DNA of 64,000 bases from Pseudomonas hormoni (GTDB lineage: Bacteria > Pseudomonadota > Gammaproteobacteria > Pseudomonadales > Pseudomonadaceae): NCBI RefSeq assembly GCF_018502625.1, contig NZ_CP075566.1, forward strand, positions 5,087,001 through 5,151,000, written 5' to 3'. A program made the position numbers and the translations under genes. The notes under the pieces were generated by a model. It searched no databases. It worked only from the letters and a program-made list of their open reading frames with translations, and was not told where the DNA came from. Positions 44,801 through 50,430 of the stretch are shown piece by piece; positions within the stretch are counted from its first letter, which is position 1, and every line of letters starts with the position of its first letter.

Positions 44801-45586
44801 CGCCGTGCCATCGAGCGCAATGAATTGCTGCTGCACTACCAGCCGAAAATGAGCCTGGACGACAATCGCCTGGTGGGTGCTGAAGCCCTCATCCGCTGGC
44901 ATCACCCGACCTTCGGCGCCGTGCCGCCAGAGCACTTCATTCCCTTGGCCGAAGAGAACGGGATGATTCTGCAAATCGGCGACTGGGTACTCGAGACCGC
45001 GTGCCGGCAGATGTACGAATGGAACCAGACTTATGAATGCCTCGGCCCATTGTCGGTCAACCTCGCCGGCGCGCAATTGCGCCAGCCCAACCTGCTCGGC
45101 CGGATCGAACAACTGCTCAAGGACAACGGTCTTCAGCCCGGATTATTGCAACTGGAAATTACCGAAAACTTCATCATGAGCCAGGCCGAGGAAGCGCTGG
45201 CGGTGCTGCATCAACTCAAACACCTGGGCGTACAACTGGCCATCGATGACTTCGGCACCGGCTATTCATCCCTGAGTTACCTCAAGCGCCTGCCGCTGGA
45301 CATCCTCAAGATCGACCAGTCGTTCGTCCGCGGCCTGCCGGATGATCCCCATGACGCGGCCATTGTTCGCGCAATCATCGCGCTGGGGCGCAGCATGCAA
45401 TTCACCGTCATTGCCGAGGGCGTCGAGACTTTCGCCCAGCAGCAATTCCTCGCGGAGGAAGGCTGCGAACAGATTCAGGGCTACATCGTCAGCCTGCCCT
45501 TGCCGGCGGACGAATTCGCCGCGACGTTTCTTCGTATAGCCGTATCGGATTTTTCGGATAGCACAGCCGAGAAACCGTCGCTATAA
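41840..45586 (+). CDS. rmcA: RmcA-like c-di-GMP enzyme: SBP-TM-PAS4-GGDEF-EAL
   Basis: 1248 residues from MPRLPTVLFLLSLMTWTATAGA (signal peptide). A periplasmic SBP_bac_3-like domain (about 30-255) is followed by a membrane segment (about 262-285, LLVYGLPGLLLLMTVLGVVI) and four PAS/PAC modules (starting near 310, 435, 555 and 685). The GGDEF motif is at 887-891 with an RxxD inhibition site (RDID) five residues before it; EAL is at 1015-1017 with NLAGAQL, LEITENF and IDDFGTGYSSLSYL intact, so both catalytic halves look usable. Position after rpoD equals PA0575/RmcA in P. aeruginosa (from memory), which tunes biofilm to redox state. In-frame codons from 41627 overlap rpoD and are not used. Confidence 0.9.
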   Translation: MPRLPTVLFLLSLMTWTATAGALTLTDEERSWLAAHPDLRLGVDASWPPFEFRDDQGRYQGLAADYIDLIRQRLAIKLTPIEPVSWTVVLEQAKQAKLDLLPGIMSTPERQTYLSFTRPYLDFPIVILAHVGGAQPRKLEDLYGLKIAVVENYAPHELLRTHHPDLNLVGLPNVSSALQALATDEVDAVVGDLASSVWSLRQLKLDGLYVSGETPYRYQLAMGVPRDNKILVGILDKVLADMTPEEINTIQEHWVGNVLDHRTFWSDLLVYGLPGLLLLMTVLGVVIRINRRLSSEIARRIDLEQELRSSEYHYRGLVESLSAIAWEARITDFTYSYVSPHAEELLGYPLAHWLIPGFWRNIIHPADLTRAQTFCDHEVLAGRDHSLDYRVITADGRCIWVRDIVSLIEHGHEPVMRGLMIDISEAKRTEEALRLSEQKFASVFQQCPDILVIARLSDGCLLEVNEAFEEQIGLKAEDVIGQTATDLNIWGIPGVGPGLLQRLQAGSIRNLEMPFRRNNGQVFTGLISAEPFDLDTTPALVVVVRDISQLKETQQQLQTSEEKFAKAFHASPDGLLLSRQSDGLLLEVNEGFSRITGFNSAMSVDRSALELGIWVNLNERKQMLDLLHRDGFVRDFSCHIRRSDGQIRLCEVSSRPLPIGDEDCMLTIARDITERHLMQEKLQQAATVFESTAEGVLITDTQQHISAVNRAFTEITGYSETEALGHTPRLLASGLHDSAFYAAMWHQLTAEGHWQGEISNRRKNGELYPSWLTISAVRNRDKFITHFVAVFADISSLKHAQAKLDYQAHHDPLTGLPNRTLFESRLLTALNNQQENGGQGAVLFLDLDRFKHINDSLGHPVGDLLLKGIAVRLKDQLRDIDTVARLGGDEFIILLPGLQQSSDADNIATKLLNCFSAPFQAGEHEFFISASIGTSLYPKDGCDVATLVKNADAAMYRSKAKGRNRVESYTRDLTAQASERVALEHELRRAIERNELLLHYQPKMSLDDNRLVGAEALIRWHHPTFGAVPPEHFIPLAEENGMILQIGDWVLETACRQMYEWNQTYECLGPLSVNLAGAQLRQPNLLGRIEQLLKDNGLQPGLLQLEITENFIMSQAEEALAVLHQLKHLGVQLAIDDFGTGYSSLSYLKRLPLDILKIDQSFVRGLPDDPHDAAIVRAIIALGRSMQFTVIAEGVETFAQQQFLAEEGCEQIQGYIVSLPLPADEFAATFLRIAVSDFSDSTAEKPSL

Positions 45587-45601
45587 TCCGCGGCCTACTG
45601 A

Positions 45602-45678
45602 GGGCCTATAGCTCAGTTGGTTAGAGCAGAGGACTCATAATCCTTTGGTCCACGGTTCAAGTCCGTGTGGGCCCACCA
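45602..45678 (+). tRNA. tRNA with CAU anticodon, probably tRNA-Ile2 (lysidine type)
   Basis: 77 bases with encoded CCA. Acceptor GGGCCTA pairs with TGGGCCC, the D-loop has AGCTCAGTTGGTTAGAGC, the anticodon loop is CTCATAA, and the T-arm is CACGG-TTCAAGT-CCGTG. The CAU anticodon fits Met or the Ile2 isoacceptor whose C34 is changed to lysidine by TilS. The variable-loop and T-loop sequence (TTGGTC then GGTTCAAGTCC) is closer to E. coli tRNA-Ile2 than to elongator tRNA-Met. Confidence 0.93.
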
Positions 45679-45682
45679 AACA

Positions 45683-45711
45683 AAAAAGCCGCGCTGAATG
45701 CGCGGCTTTTT
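45683..45711 (+). terminator. Rho-independent terminator of the tRNA
   Basis: AAAAAGCCGCGC (45683-45694) and GCGCGGCTTTTT (45700-45711) form a 12-bp stem with a TGAAT loop and a T-run, five bases after the tRNA. Confidence 0.92.
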
Positions 45712-45873
45712 CGTGTCTGATGTTTGGATTCGTTTACTTAGAGTGTCGGAATATCGGATGACGCCCGCAAACCTTGTAGGCAAACTCCGAATCGTGTTTT
45801 GTGGGCACTTTGATGCCTTGTTGCGCTTTTCTTCGACGGGATAGTCTCCGGACGTCGCTGACCATTCAGTGAT

Positions 45874-46068
45874 CGGGCTTGGAAACCCGTCGAATACTAG
45901 CCGCAACAGCCCCATCACGATTGCGCGTTTTTTGTGATCCTGAGTTATGGCGACTGTGCGTGGGACGCCCTCGGGCGTGCCGGTTCCTAGGTTCCCGGTT
46001 TTCCAACCTGCGTACAGCCGTCACCCATTCGCTTGGAAACGAATGTGACGGCTCCTCGAACCCAGGAG
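45874..46068 (+). ncRNA. Structured leader RNA upstream of the DUF3077-like gene (possible C4-type antisense RNA relative)
   Basis: The 364-base gap between the tRNA terminator and the next gene holds several hairpins. CGGG-CTTGGAAA-CCCG is at 45874-45889. ACGCCC/GGGCGT is at 45965-45978. A long hairpin at 46016-46053 has an outer AGCCGTCA/TGACGGCT stem and an inner CATTCG/CGAATG stem capped by the same loop, CTTGGAAA (46032-46039). TTTCCAA at 46000-46006 is complementary to both loops. CTCCT (46052-46056) can pair with the AGGAG ribosome site (46064-46068) of the gene starting at 46076, and shares two bases with the long hairpin. The layout recalls phage C4 antisense RNAs, but I could not compare it. 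Nothing else is seen in 45712-45873. Confidence 0.55.
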
Positions 46069-46075
46069 TAAAAGC

Positions 46076-46385
46076 ATGACTACAGCAAATCCGTCTGAAT
46101 CTTCAGAACTGAAAACCATTGGCCTAACCCCCTTCATCTACTGCTCAAACCAACCGCTGTTCCATGTCACTCGAGACGTTCCCCTCAGTGATGCGCTAGC
46201 CATGGCCTCCGATTTTCTGTTCCTTTCCAAGGAACTGACCAGAGACGCTGCCTTTCAACCGCGATACCGACCGACATATCTGGGCCGCGCATTATTTGAC
46301 GGCGATGAGCAAGGCAGTGATTGATGATGTGATGAAGGTGCTGGAGCGCGGGCCTGATCGGACCGAGGCGAAGTCCAAAAAATAG
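46076..46385 (+). pseudogene. DUF3077-like small Pseudomonas protein, frameshifted
   Basis: The frame from ATG 46076 (AGGAG seven bases before) gives MTTANPSESSELKTIGLTPF and later QPLFHVTRDVPLSDALAMAS, the pattern of small Pseudomonas proteins of the DUF3077 type, and runs to a stop at 46324 with a tail (QPRYRPTYLGRALFDGDEQG) unlike the family. In the next frame the expected ending is intact: NRDTDRHIWAAHYLTAMSKA, then VIDDVMKVLERGPDRTEAKS, stopping at 46385. The shift occurs in the CTTTC run at 46252-46256, where one T too many is present. It is a frameshift mutation, a sequencing error, or a +1 slip at TTT-C. The corrected product would be about 102 residues. Function unknown. Confidence 0.7.
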
Positions 46386-46454
46386 CGACGGATTGGCCGT
46401 GGAATGAGCCTCGATAATTCGGGGCTCTCACATCAGGACCAGCCGGTGCGCGCT

Positions 46455-47102
46455 TTACGCCCAAACACCCAACGCTGGAATGGCCTGCACTGGCCGCAAC
46501 CGCTCAAGCATTTCACGCGTAAAAACGACCTCGTAAGTATCTGCCACCCTGCCCCACTGCTCCACGATGACCATGCTGTCGACCAGCACGCTTCCCAATT
46601 CGGTAATCGTATCCGCCAGATCCTCGACGATTTCTTGAGTCCGCCCCCATACACGATCAGTCATAGCTTTAAGCTCAGCCGCAATACGGTCAGATGACGC
46701 GGGGTCCGTCGCGGGATAAGTGATATTGCGCAGTAAGTTCTGTAACTCTTTGACTTTCGCGTAATCCTGCTCGGCCCCTAAGGCTCCTTTCAGGACGGCA
46801 ATGGCTTTCGAGCTATCGACGCGTTTACCGGAGGAAAGCGTTGGAGGTAATGTCTGCGCCATAGCGCCAGCCAGGAGGACTATCATTCGATTCTCCAAGT
46901 GTGCCTTCATCGCTTCCAACGAATGAATGGGCCGCGCCAATGTGATGCAAGCCCCTCCTTGATGCCGCAAGTCCGTGGTCACGGACAAGGTGACGCCACC
47001 GGTTTCGAACCCCAACGCGCGAGCCGTTACGTAGTGACCCATTTCGTGATGGGCAATCTGCACCGCACGATCGCGCACAACGGTCGGCATGTTCGTCGTC
47101 AT
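46455..47102 (-). CDS. Stand-alone M41-like zinc metallopeptidase
   Basis: 215 residues. The zinc motif HHEMGH lies at residues 18-23, followed by YVTARALGFETGGVTLSV, which resembles the start of the FtsH peptidase domain. LLAGAMAQTLPP with GALGAEQDYAKVKELQNLL about 80 residues later matches the place of the third FtsH zinc ligand (Asp in EQD). There is no AAA ATPase domain and no signal peptide or membrane segment, so it would act in the cytoplasm without its own unfoldase. The target is unknown. It faces the frameshifted DUF3077-like gene and is divergent from the Lrp-type regulator. Confidence 0.75.
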   Translation of the reverse strand: MTTNMPTVVRDRAVQIAHHEMGHYVTARALGFETGGVTLSVTTDLRHQGGACITLARPIHSLEAMKAHLENRMIVLLAGAMAQTLPPTLSSGKRVDSSKAIAVLKGALGAEQDYAKVKELQNLLRNITYPATDPASSDRIAAELKAMTDRVWGRTQEIVEDLADTITELGSVLVDSMVIVEQWGRVADTYEVVFTREMLERLRPVQAIPALGVWA

Positions 47103-47242
47103 TTCATCGCCCCCCGATTCCTCGACTTTGCCTGCCAGTTCTCAACCCCACATTAACGGTACTGAGCCTAGATCAAGCATCCACTGTGCAGGATGTGCCT
47201 GTAACATATTGAACCATTGATCTGTCCCGCTGGAGCCAACCT

Positions 47243-47704
47243 TTGCCCGACATCCGCCCGCCCGTTCTTGACGAAATCGACCGCCAATTGATCGCGGCCC
47301 TGCAGATCAATGCCCGCGAAAGCGTGGCCATGCTCGCCCGGCAACTGGGCATCGCTCGCACCACTGTGACATCGCGGCTGGCACGGCTGGAAAAGGCCAA
47401 GGTCATCACCGGTTATGGCGTGCGCTTGGGTCAACGGGTGGTGGATGGCGGATTGCAGGCGTACGTCGGGATCACGGTGCAACCGCGTTCCGGCAAGGAA
47501 GTGTTGCGGCGGCTAAGTGCGATGGCGCAGGTGCAGCAGTTGTGTGCGGTCAGTGGCGAATTTGATTATGTGGCGTGGTTAAGAACCGATTCGCCGGAGC
47601 AGCTGGATCAGTTGCTGGATCAGATCGGGAGTGTGGATGGGGTGGAGAAGACGACCACGTCGATCATTCTCAGCAGCAAGATTGATCGCGGCCAACCGGT
47701 TTAA
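47243..47704 (+). CDS. Lrp/AsnC family regulator, probably of davBA
   Basis: 153 residues from a TTG start with GGAG nine bases upstream. The N-terminal helix-turn-helix is LDEIDRQLIAALQINARESVAMLARQLGIARTTVTSRLARLEKAKVI split across residues 9-55; the C-terminal RAM domain (about 70-150) holds QAYVGITVQP and CAVSGEFDYVAWLRTDSP. Such proteins form octamers and respond to amino acids. It lies 188 bases upstream of davB on the same strand, as in P. putida (from memory), so lysine or a breakdown product is the likely effector. Confidence 0.9.
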   Translation: MPDIRPPVLDEIDRQLIAALQINARESVAMLARQLGIARTTVTSRLARLEKAKVITGYGVRLGQRVVDGGLQAYVGITVQPRSGKEVLRRLSAMAQVQQLCAVSGEFDYVAWLRTDSPEQLDQLLDQIGSVDGVEKTTTSIILSSKIDRGQPV

Positions 47705-47755
47705 ACACGGTTCAAGCCGGTCTCGCTCCCACAGTGGACAGTGTGCACATATAGA

Positions 47756-47790
47756 TCGTCGTTTTGATCAGGTAATTAGCAAAACGACGA
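47756..47790. promoter_or_regulatory. Candidate operator for davBA: 11-bp inverted repeat
   Basis: TCGTCGTTTTG (47756-47766) and CAAAACGACGA (47780-47790) are perfect complements separated by 13 AT-rich bases. Its centre is about 64 bases before the predicted davB transcription start, a position suited to an activator such as the Lrp-type protein encoded next to it. A lone REP fragment (GCCGGTCTCGCTCCCACA) lies just upstream at 47716-47733. Confidence 0.5.
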
Positions 47791-47801
47791 CACATTGCGT
47801 C

Positions 47802-47830
47802 TTATTAACGTGATCTACGCTCTCTAGAAT
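47802..47830 (+). promoter_or_regulatory. Predicted sigma-70 promoter of davBA
   Basis: TTATTA (47802-47807) and TAGAAT (47825-47830) are separated by 17 bases. The -35 box is weak and the -10 box is good, which fits an activator-dependent promoter. The leader to davB would be about 55 bases. Confidence 0.45.
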
Positions 47831-47892
47831 GGCTGCCATCTTTTCCTATACTCCGACGCGCATCCCGCGTCCGGTCGCCAGCAAGGTCAGCC

Positions 47893-49575
47893 ATGAACAA
47901 GAACAATCGCCATCCTGCAGACGGTAAGAAACCAGTCACTATTTTCGGCCCGGACTTTCCATTCGGCTTCGATGACTGGATCGAGCACCCGGCCGGCCTC
48001 GGCAGTATTCCTGAGCACAACCACGGTGCCGAAGTGGCGATTGTCGGCGCAGGCATCGCCGGACTGGTGGCCGCCTATGAACTGATGAAACTGGGCCTCA
48101 AGCCCGTCGTTTACGAAGCCTCAAAACTTGGCGGCCGCCTGCGCTCGCAAGCGTTCAACGGGACCGATGGCATCGTCGCCGAACTGGGCGGCATGCGCTT
48201 TCCGGTGTCGTCCACGGCGTTTTACCACTATGTCGACAAACTCGGTCTCGAGACCAAGCCCTTCCCGAACCCGCTGACGCCTGCGTCGGGCAGCACGGTG
48301 ATCGACATCGAAGGCAAAACCCATTACGCACAAAAACTGGCGGATCTTCCTGCACTGTTCCAGGAAGTGGCTGACGCGTGGGCGGATGCGCTGGAGGCCG
48401 GCTCGCAGTTCGCCGATATCCAGCAAGCCATCCGCGATCGCGACGTGCCACGCCTCAAAGAGCTCTGGAACACCCTGGTTCCGCTGTGGGACGACCGCAC
48501 CTTCTACGACTTTGTCGCCACCTCCAAAGCCTTCGCCAAGCTCTCGTTCCATCACCGCGAAGTGTTCGGTCAGGTCGGTTTCGGCACCGGCGGCTGGGAC
48601 TCGGACTTCCCGAACTCGATGCTGGAAATCTTCCGCGTCGTGATGACCAACTGCGACGATCACCAGCATCTGGTCGTCGGCGGCGTCGAACAAGTGCCGC
48701 AAGGCATCTGGCGTCATGTGCCGGAACGTTGCGTGCACTGGCCCGAAGGCACCAGCCTCAAGTCGCTGCACAGAGGCGCACCACGCTCCGGGGTTAAAAA
48801 AATTGCCCACGCCGCGGACGGCCGTTTTGCGGTCACCGATAACAACGGCGACACCCGCGAGTACGCGGCGGTGCTGACCACCTGCCAGAGCTGGCTGCTG
48901 ACCACCCAGATCGAATGCGACGAAACCCTGTTCTCGCAAAAGATGTGGATGGCCCTCGACCGCACGCGCTACATGCAGTCGTCGAAAACCTTCGTGATGG
49001 TCGACCGGCCGTTCTGGAAGGACAAGGATCCGGAAACCGGCCGCGACCTGATGAGCATGACCCTCACCGATCGCCTGACCCGTGGCACGTATCTATTCGA
49101 CAACGGCGACGACAAACCCGGGGTGATTTGCCTGTCGTACTCGTGGATGAGCGACGCGTTGAAAATGCTTCCGCACCCAGTGGAAAAACGCGTCGAACTG
49201 GCGTTGAACGCGTTGAAAAAGATCTACCCGAAAGTCGACATCGCCGCACGGATCATTGGCGATCCGATCACCGTGTCCTGGGAAGCCGACCCGCATTTCC
49301 TCGGGGCTTTCAAAGGCGCCCTGCCCGGCCACTATCGCTACAACCAGCGCATGTACGCGCATTTCATGCAGGAAGACATGCCTGCCGAACAACGCGGGAT
49401 TTTCATCGCAGGCGACGACGTTTCGTGGACACCGGCGTGGGTCGAAGGCGCGGTGCAGACCTCGCTCAATGCGGTGTGGGGCATCATGAAACACTTCGGC
49501 GGTGAAACTCACGCCGAGAACCCGGGTCCAGGAGATGTGTTCAACGAGATCGGTCCGATCGCCCTGCCCGAGTAA
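47893..49575 (+). CDS. davB: L-lysine 2-monooxygenase
   Basis: 560 residues, the same length as P. putida DavB, and the sequence I recall for that protein is close (MNKNNRHPADGKKPVTIFGP at the start). FAD-binding motif VAIVGAGIAGLVAAYELMKLG, then LGGRLRSQAF and GGMRFPVSSTAFYHYVDKLG; the C-terminal FAD motif is IFIAGDDVSWTPAWVEGAVQ. It oxidatively decarboxylates lysine to 5-aminopentanamide. It belongs to the same flavoprotein group as tryptophan 2-monooxygenase (IaaM), which is the alternative, but DavA next door decides for lysine. Confidence 0.95.
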   Translation: MNKNNRHPADGKKPVTIFGPDFPFGFDDWIEHPAGLGSIPEHNHGAEVAIVGAGIAGLVAAYELMKLGLKPVVYEASKLGGRLRSQAFNGTDGIVAELGGMRFPVSSTAFYHYVDKLGLETKPFPNPLTPASGSTVIDIEGKTHYAQKLADLPALFQEVADAWADALEAGSQFADIQQAIRDRDVPRLKELWNTLVPLWDDRTFYDFVATSKAFAKLSFHHREVFGQVGFGTGGWDSDFPNSMLEIFRVVMTNCDDHQHLVVGGVEQVPQGIWRHVPERCVHWPEGTSLKSLHRGAPRSGVKKIAHAADGRFAVTDNNGDTREYAAVLTTCQSWLLTTQIECDETLFSQKMWMALDRTRYMQSSKTFVMVDRPFWKDKDPETGRDLMSMTLTDRLTRGTYLFDNGDDKPGVICLSYSWMSDALKMLPHPVEKRVELALNALKKIYPKVDIAARIIGDPITVSWEADPHFLGAFKGALPGHYRYNQRMYAHFMQEDMPAEQRGIFIAGDDVSWTPAWVEGAVQTSLNAVWGIMKHFGGETHAENPGPGDVFNEIGPIALPE

Positions 49576-49587
49576 GAGGAATTCCAA

Positions 49588-50382
49588 ATGCGCGTAGCCC
49601 TTTACCAATGTCCGCCGCTGCCCCTGGACGTCGCCGGCAACCTGCAACGCCTGCATCAACTGGCGATGGAGGCCAAAGGCGCTGATTTGCTGGTGCTGCC
49701 GGAGATGTTCCTGACCGGCTACAACATTGGCAGCGATGCCGTCAGCGTACTGGCGGAGGTGCACAACGGTGAATCGGCGCAACAAATTGCGCGCATTGCC
49801 AAAACCGCGGGGATCGCCATTTTGTACGGCTACCCCGAGCGCACCGAGGACGGGCAGATCTACAACGCCGTGCAACTGATCGACGCCAATGGCGAGCGCC
49901 TGTGCAACTACCGCAAGACTCACCTGTACGGCGACCTCGATCACTCGATGTTCAGCGCCGGGCAGGGTGATTTTCCACTGGTAGAGCTCAATGGCTGGAT
50001 GCTGGGTTTCCTGATCTGCTACGACGTTGAGTTTCCGGAAAATGCGCGGCGGCTGGCCTTGGCCGGTGCCGAGCTGATTCTGGTGCCAACAGCGAACATG
50101 ATTCCTTACGACTTCGTCGCCGACGTCACCGTCCGCGCCCGAGCCTTCGAAAACCAGTGCTACGTGGCTTATGCCAACTACTGCGGCAATGAAGGCGAGA
50201 TCCACTACTGCGGCCAAAGCAGCATCGCCGCACCGGATGGCAGCCGCATCGCCCAGGCCGGTCTCGATGAAGCGCTGATTGTCGGTGAGCTGGATCGTCA
50301 GTTGATGGTCGATTCCCGAGCGGCCAATCGCTACTTCCTCGATCGCCGCCCGGAGCTTTACGGCGAGCTGAACAAGCGCTGA
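49588..50382 (+). CDS. davA: 5-aminopentanamidase (nitrilase superfamily)
   Basis: 264 residues. The Glu-Lys-Cys triad of the nitrilase superfamily is visible: E in LPEMFLTGYN, K in YRKTHLYGDLD, C in GFLICYDVEFPENARRLALAG. It hydrolyses the 5-aminopentanamide from DavB to 5-aminovalerate, which DavT and DavD (not in this window) take to glutarate. It starts 12 bases after davB with AGAGGAA upstream, so the two form an operon. Confidence 0.94.
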   Translation: MRVALYQCPPLPLDVAGNLQRLHQLAMEAKGADLLVLPEMFLTGYNIGSDAVSVLAEVHNGESAQQIARIAKTAGIAILYGYPERTEDGQIYNAVQLIDANGERLCNYRKTHLYGDLDHSMFSAGQGDFPLVELNGWMLGFLICYDVEFPENARRLALAGAELILVPTANMIPYDFVADVTVRARAFENQCYVAYANYCGNEGEIHYCGQSSIAAPDGSRIAQAGLDEALIVGELDRQLMVDSRAANRYFLDRRPELYGELNKR

Positions 50383-50430
50383 TCACCCGTAATCCGCTAG
50401 CATTAGCGCTTCTCTGTTCTGGAAGTGCTC

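Noticed and set aside
42671..45112. An 813-codon open frame on the minus strand
   Set aside because: It lies opposite the RmcA-like gene, which has clear domains. The composition (Gln, Val, His rich) is that of an antisense shadow.
45613..45918. A 101-codon open frame on the minus strand across the tRNA
   Set aside because: It overlaps the tRNA, its terminator and the structured leader; such frames next to tRNAs are common false genes.
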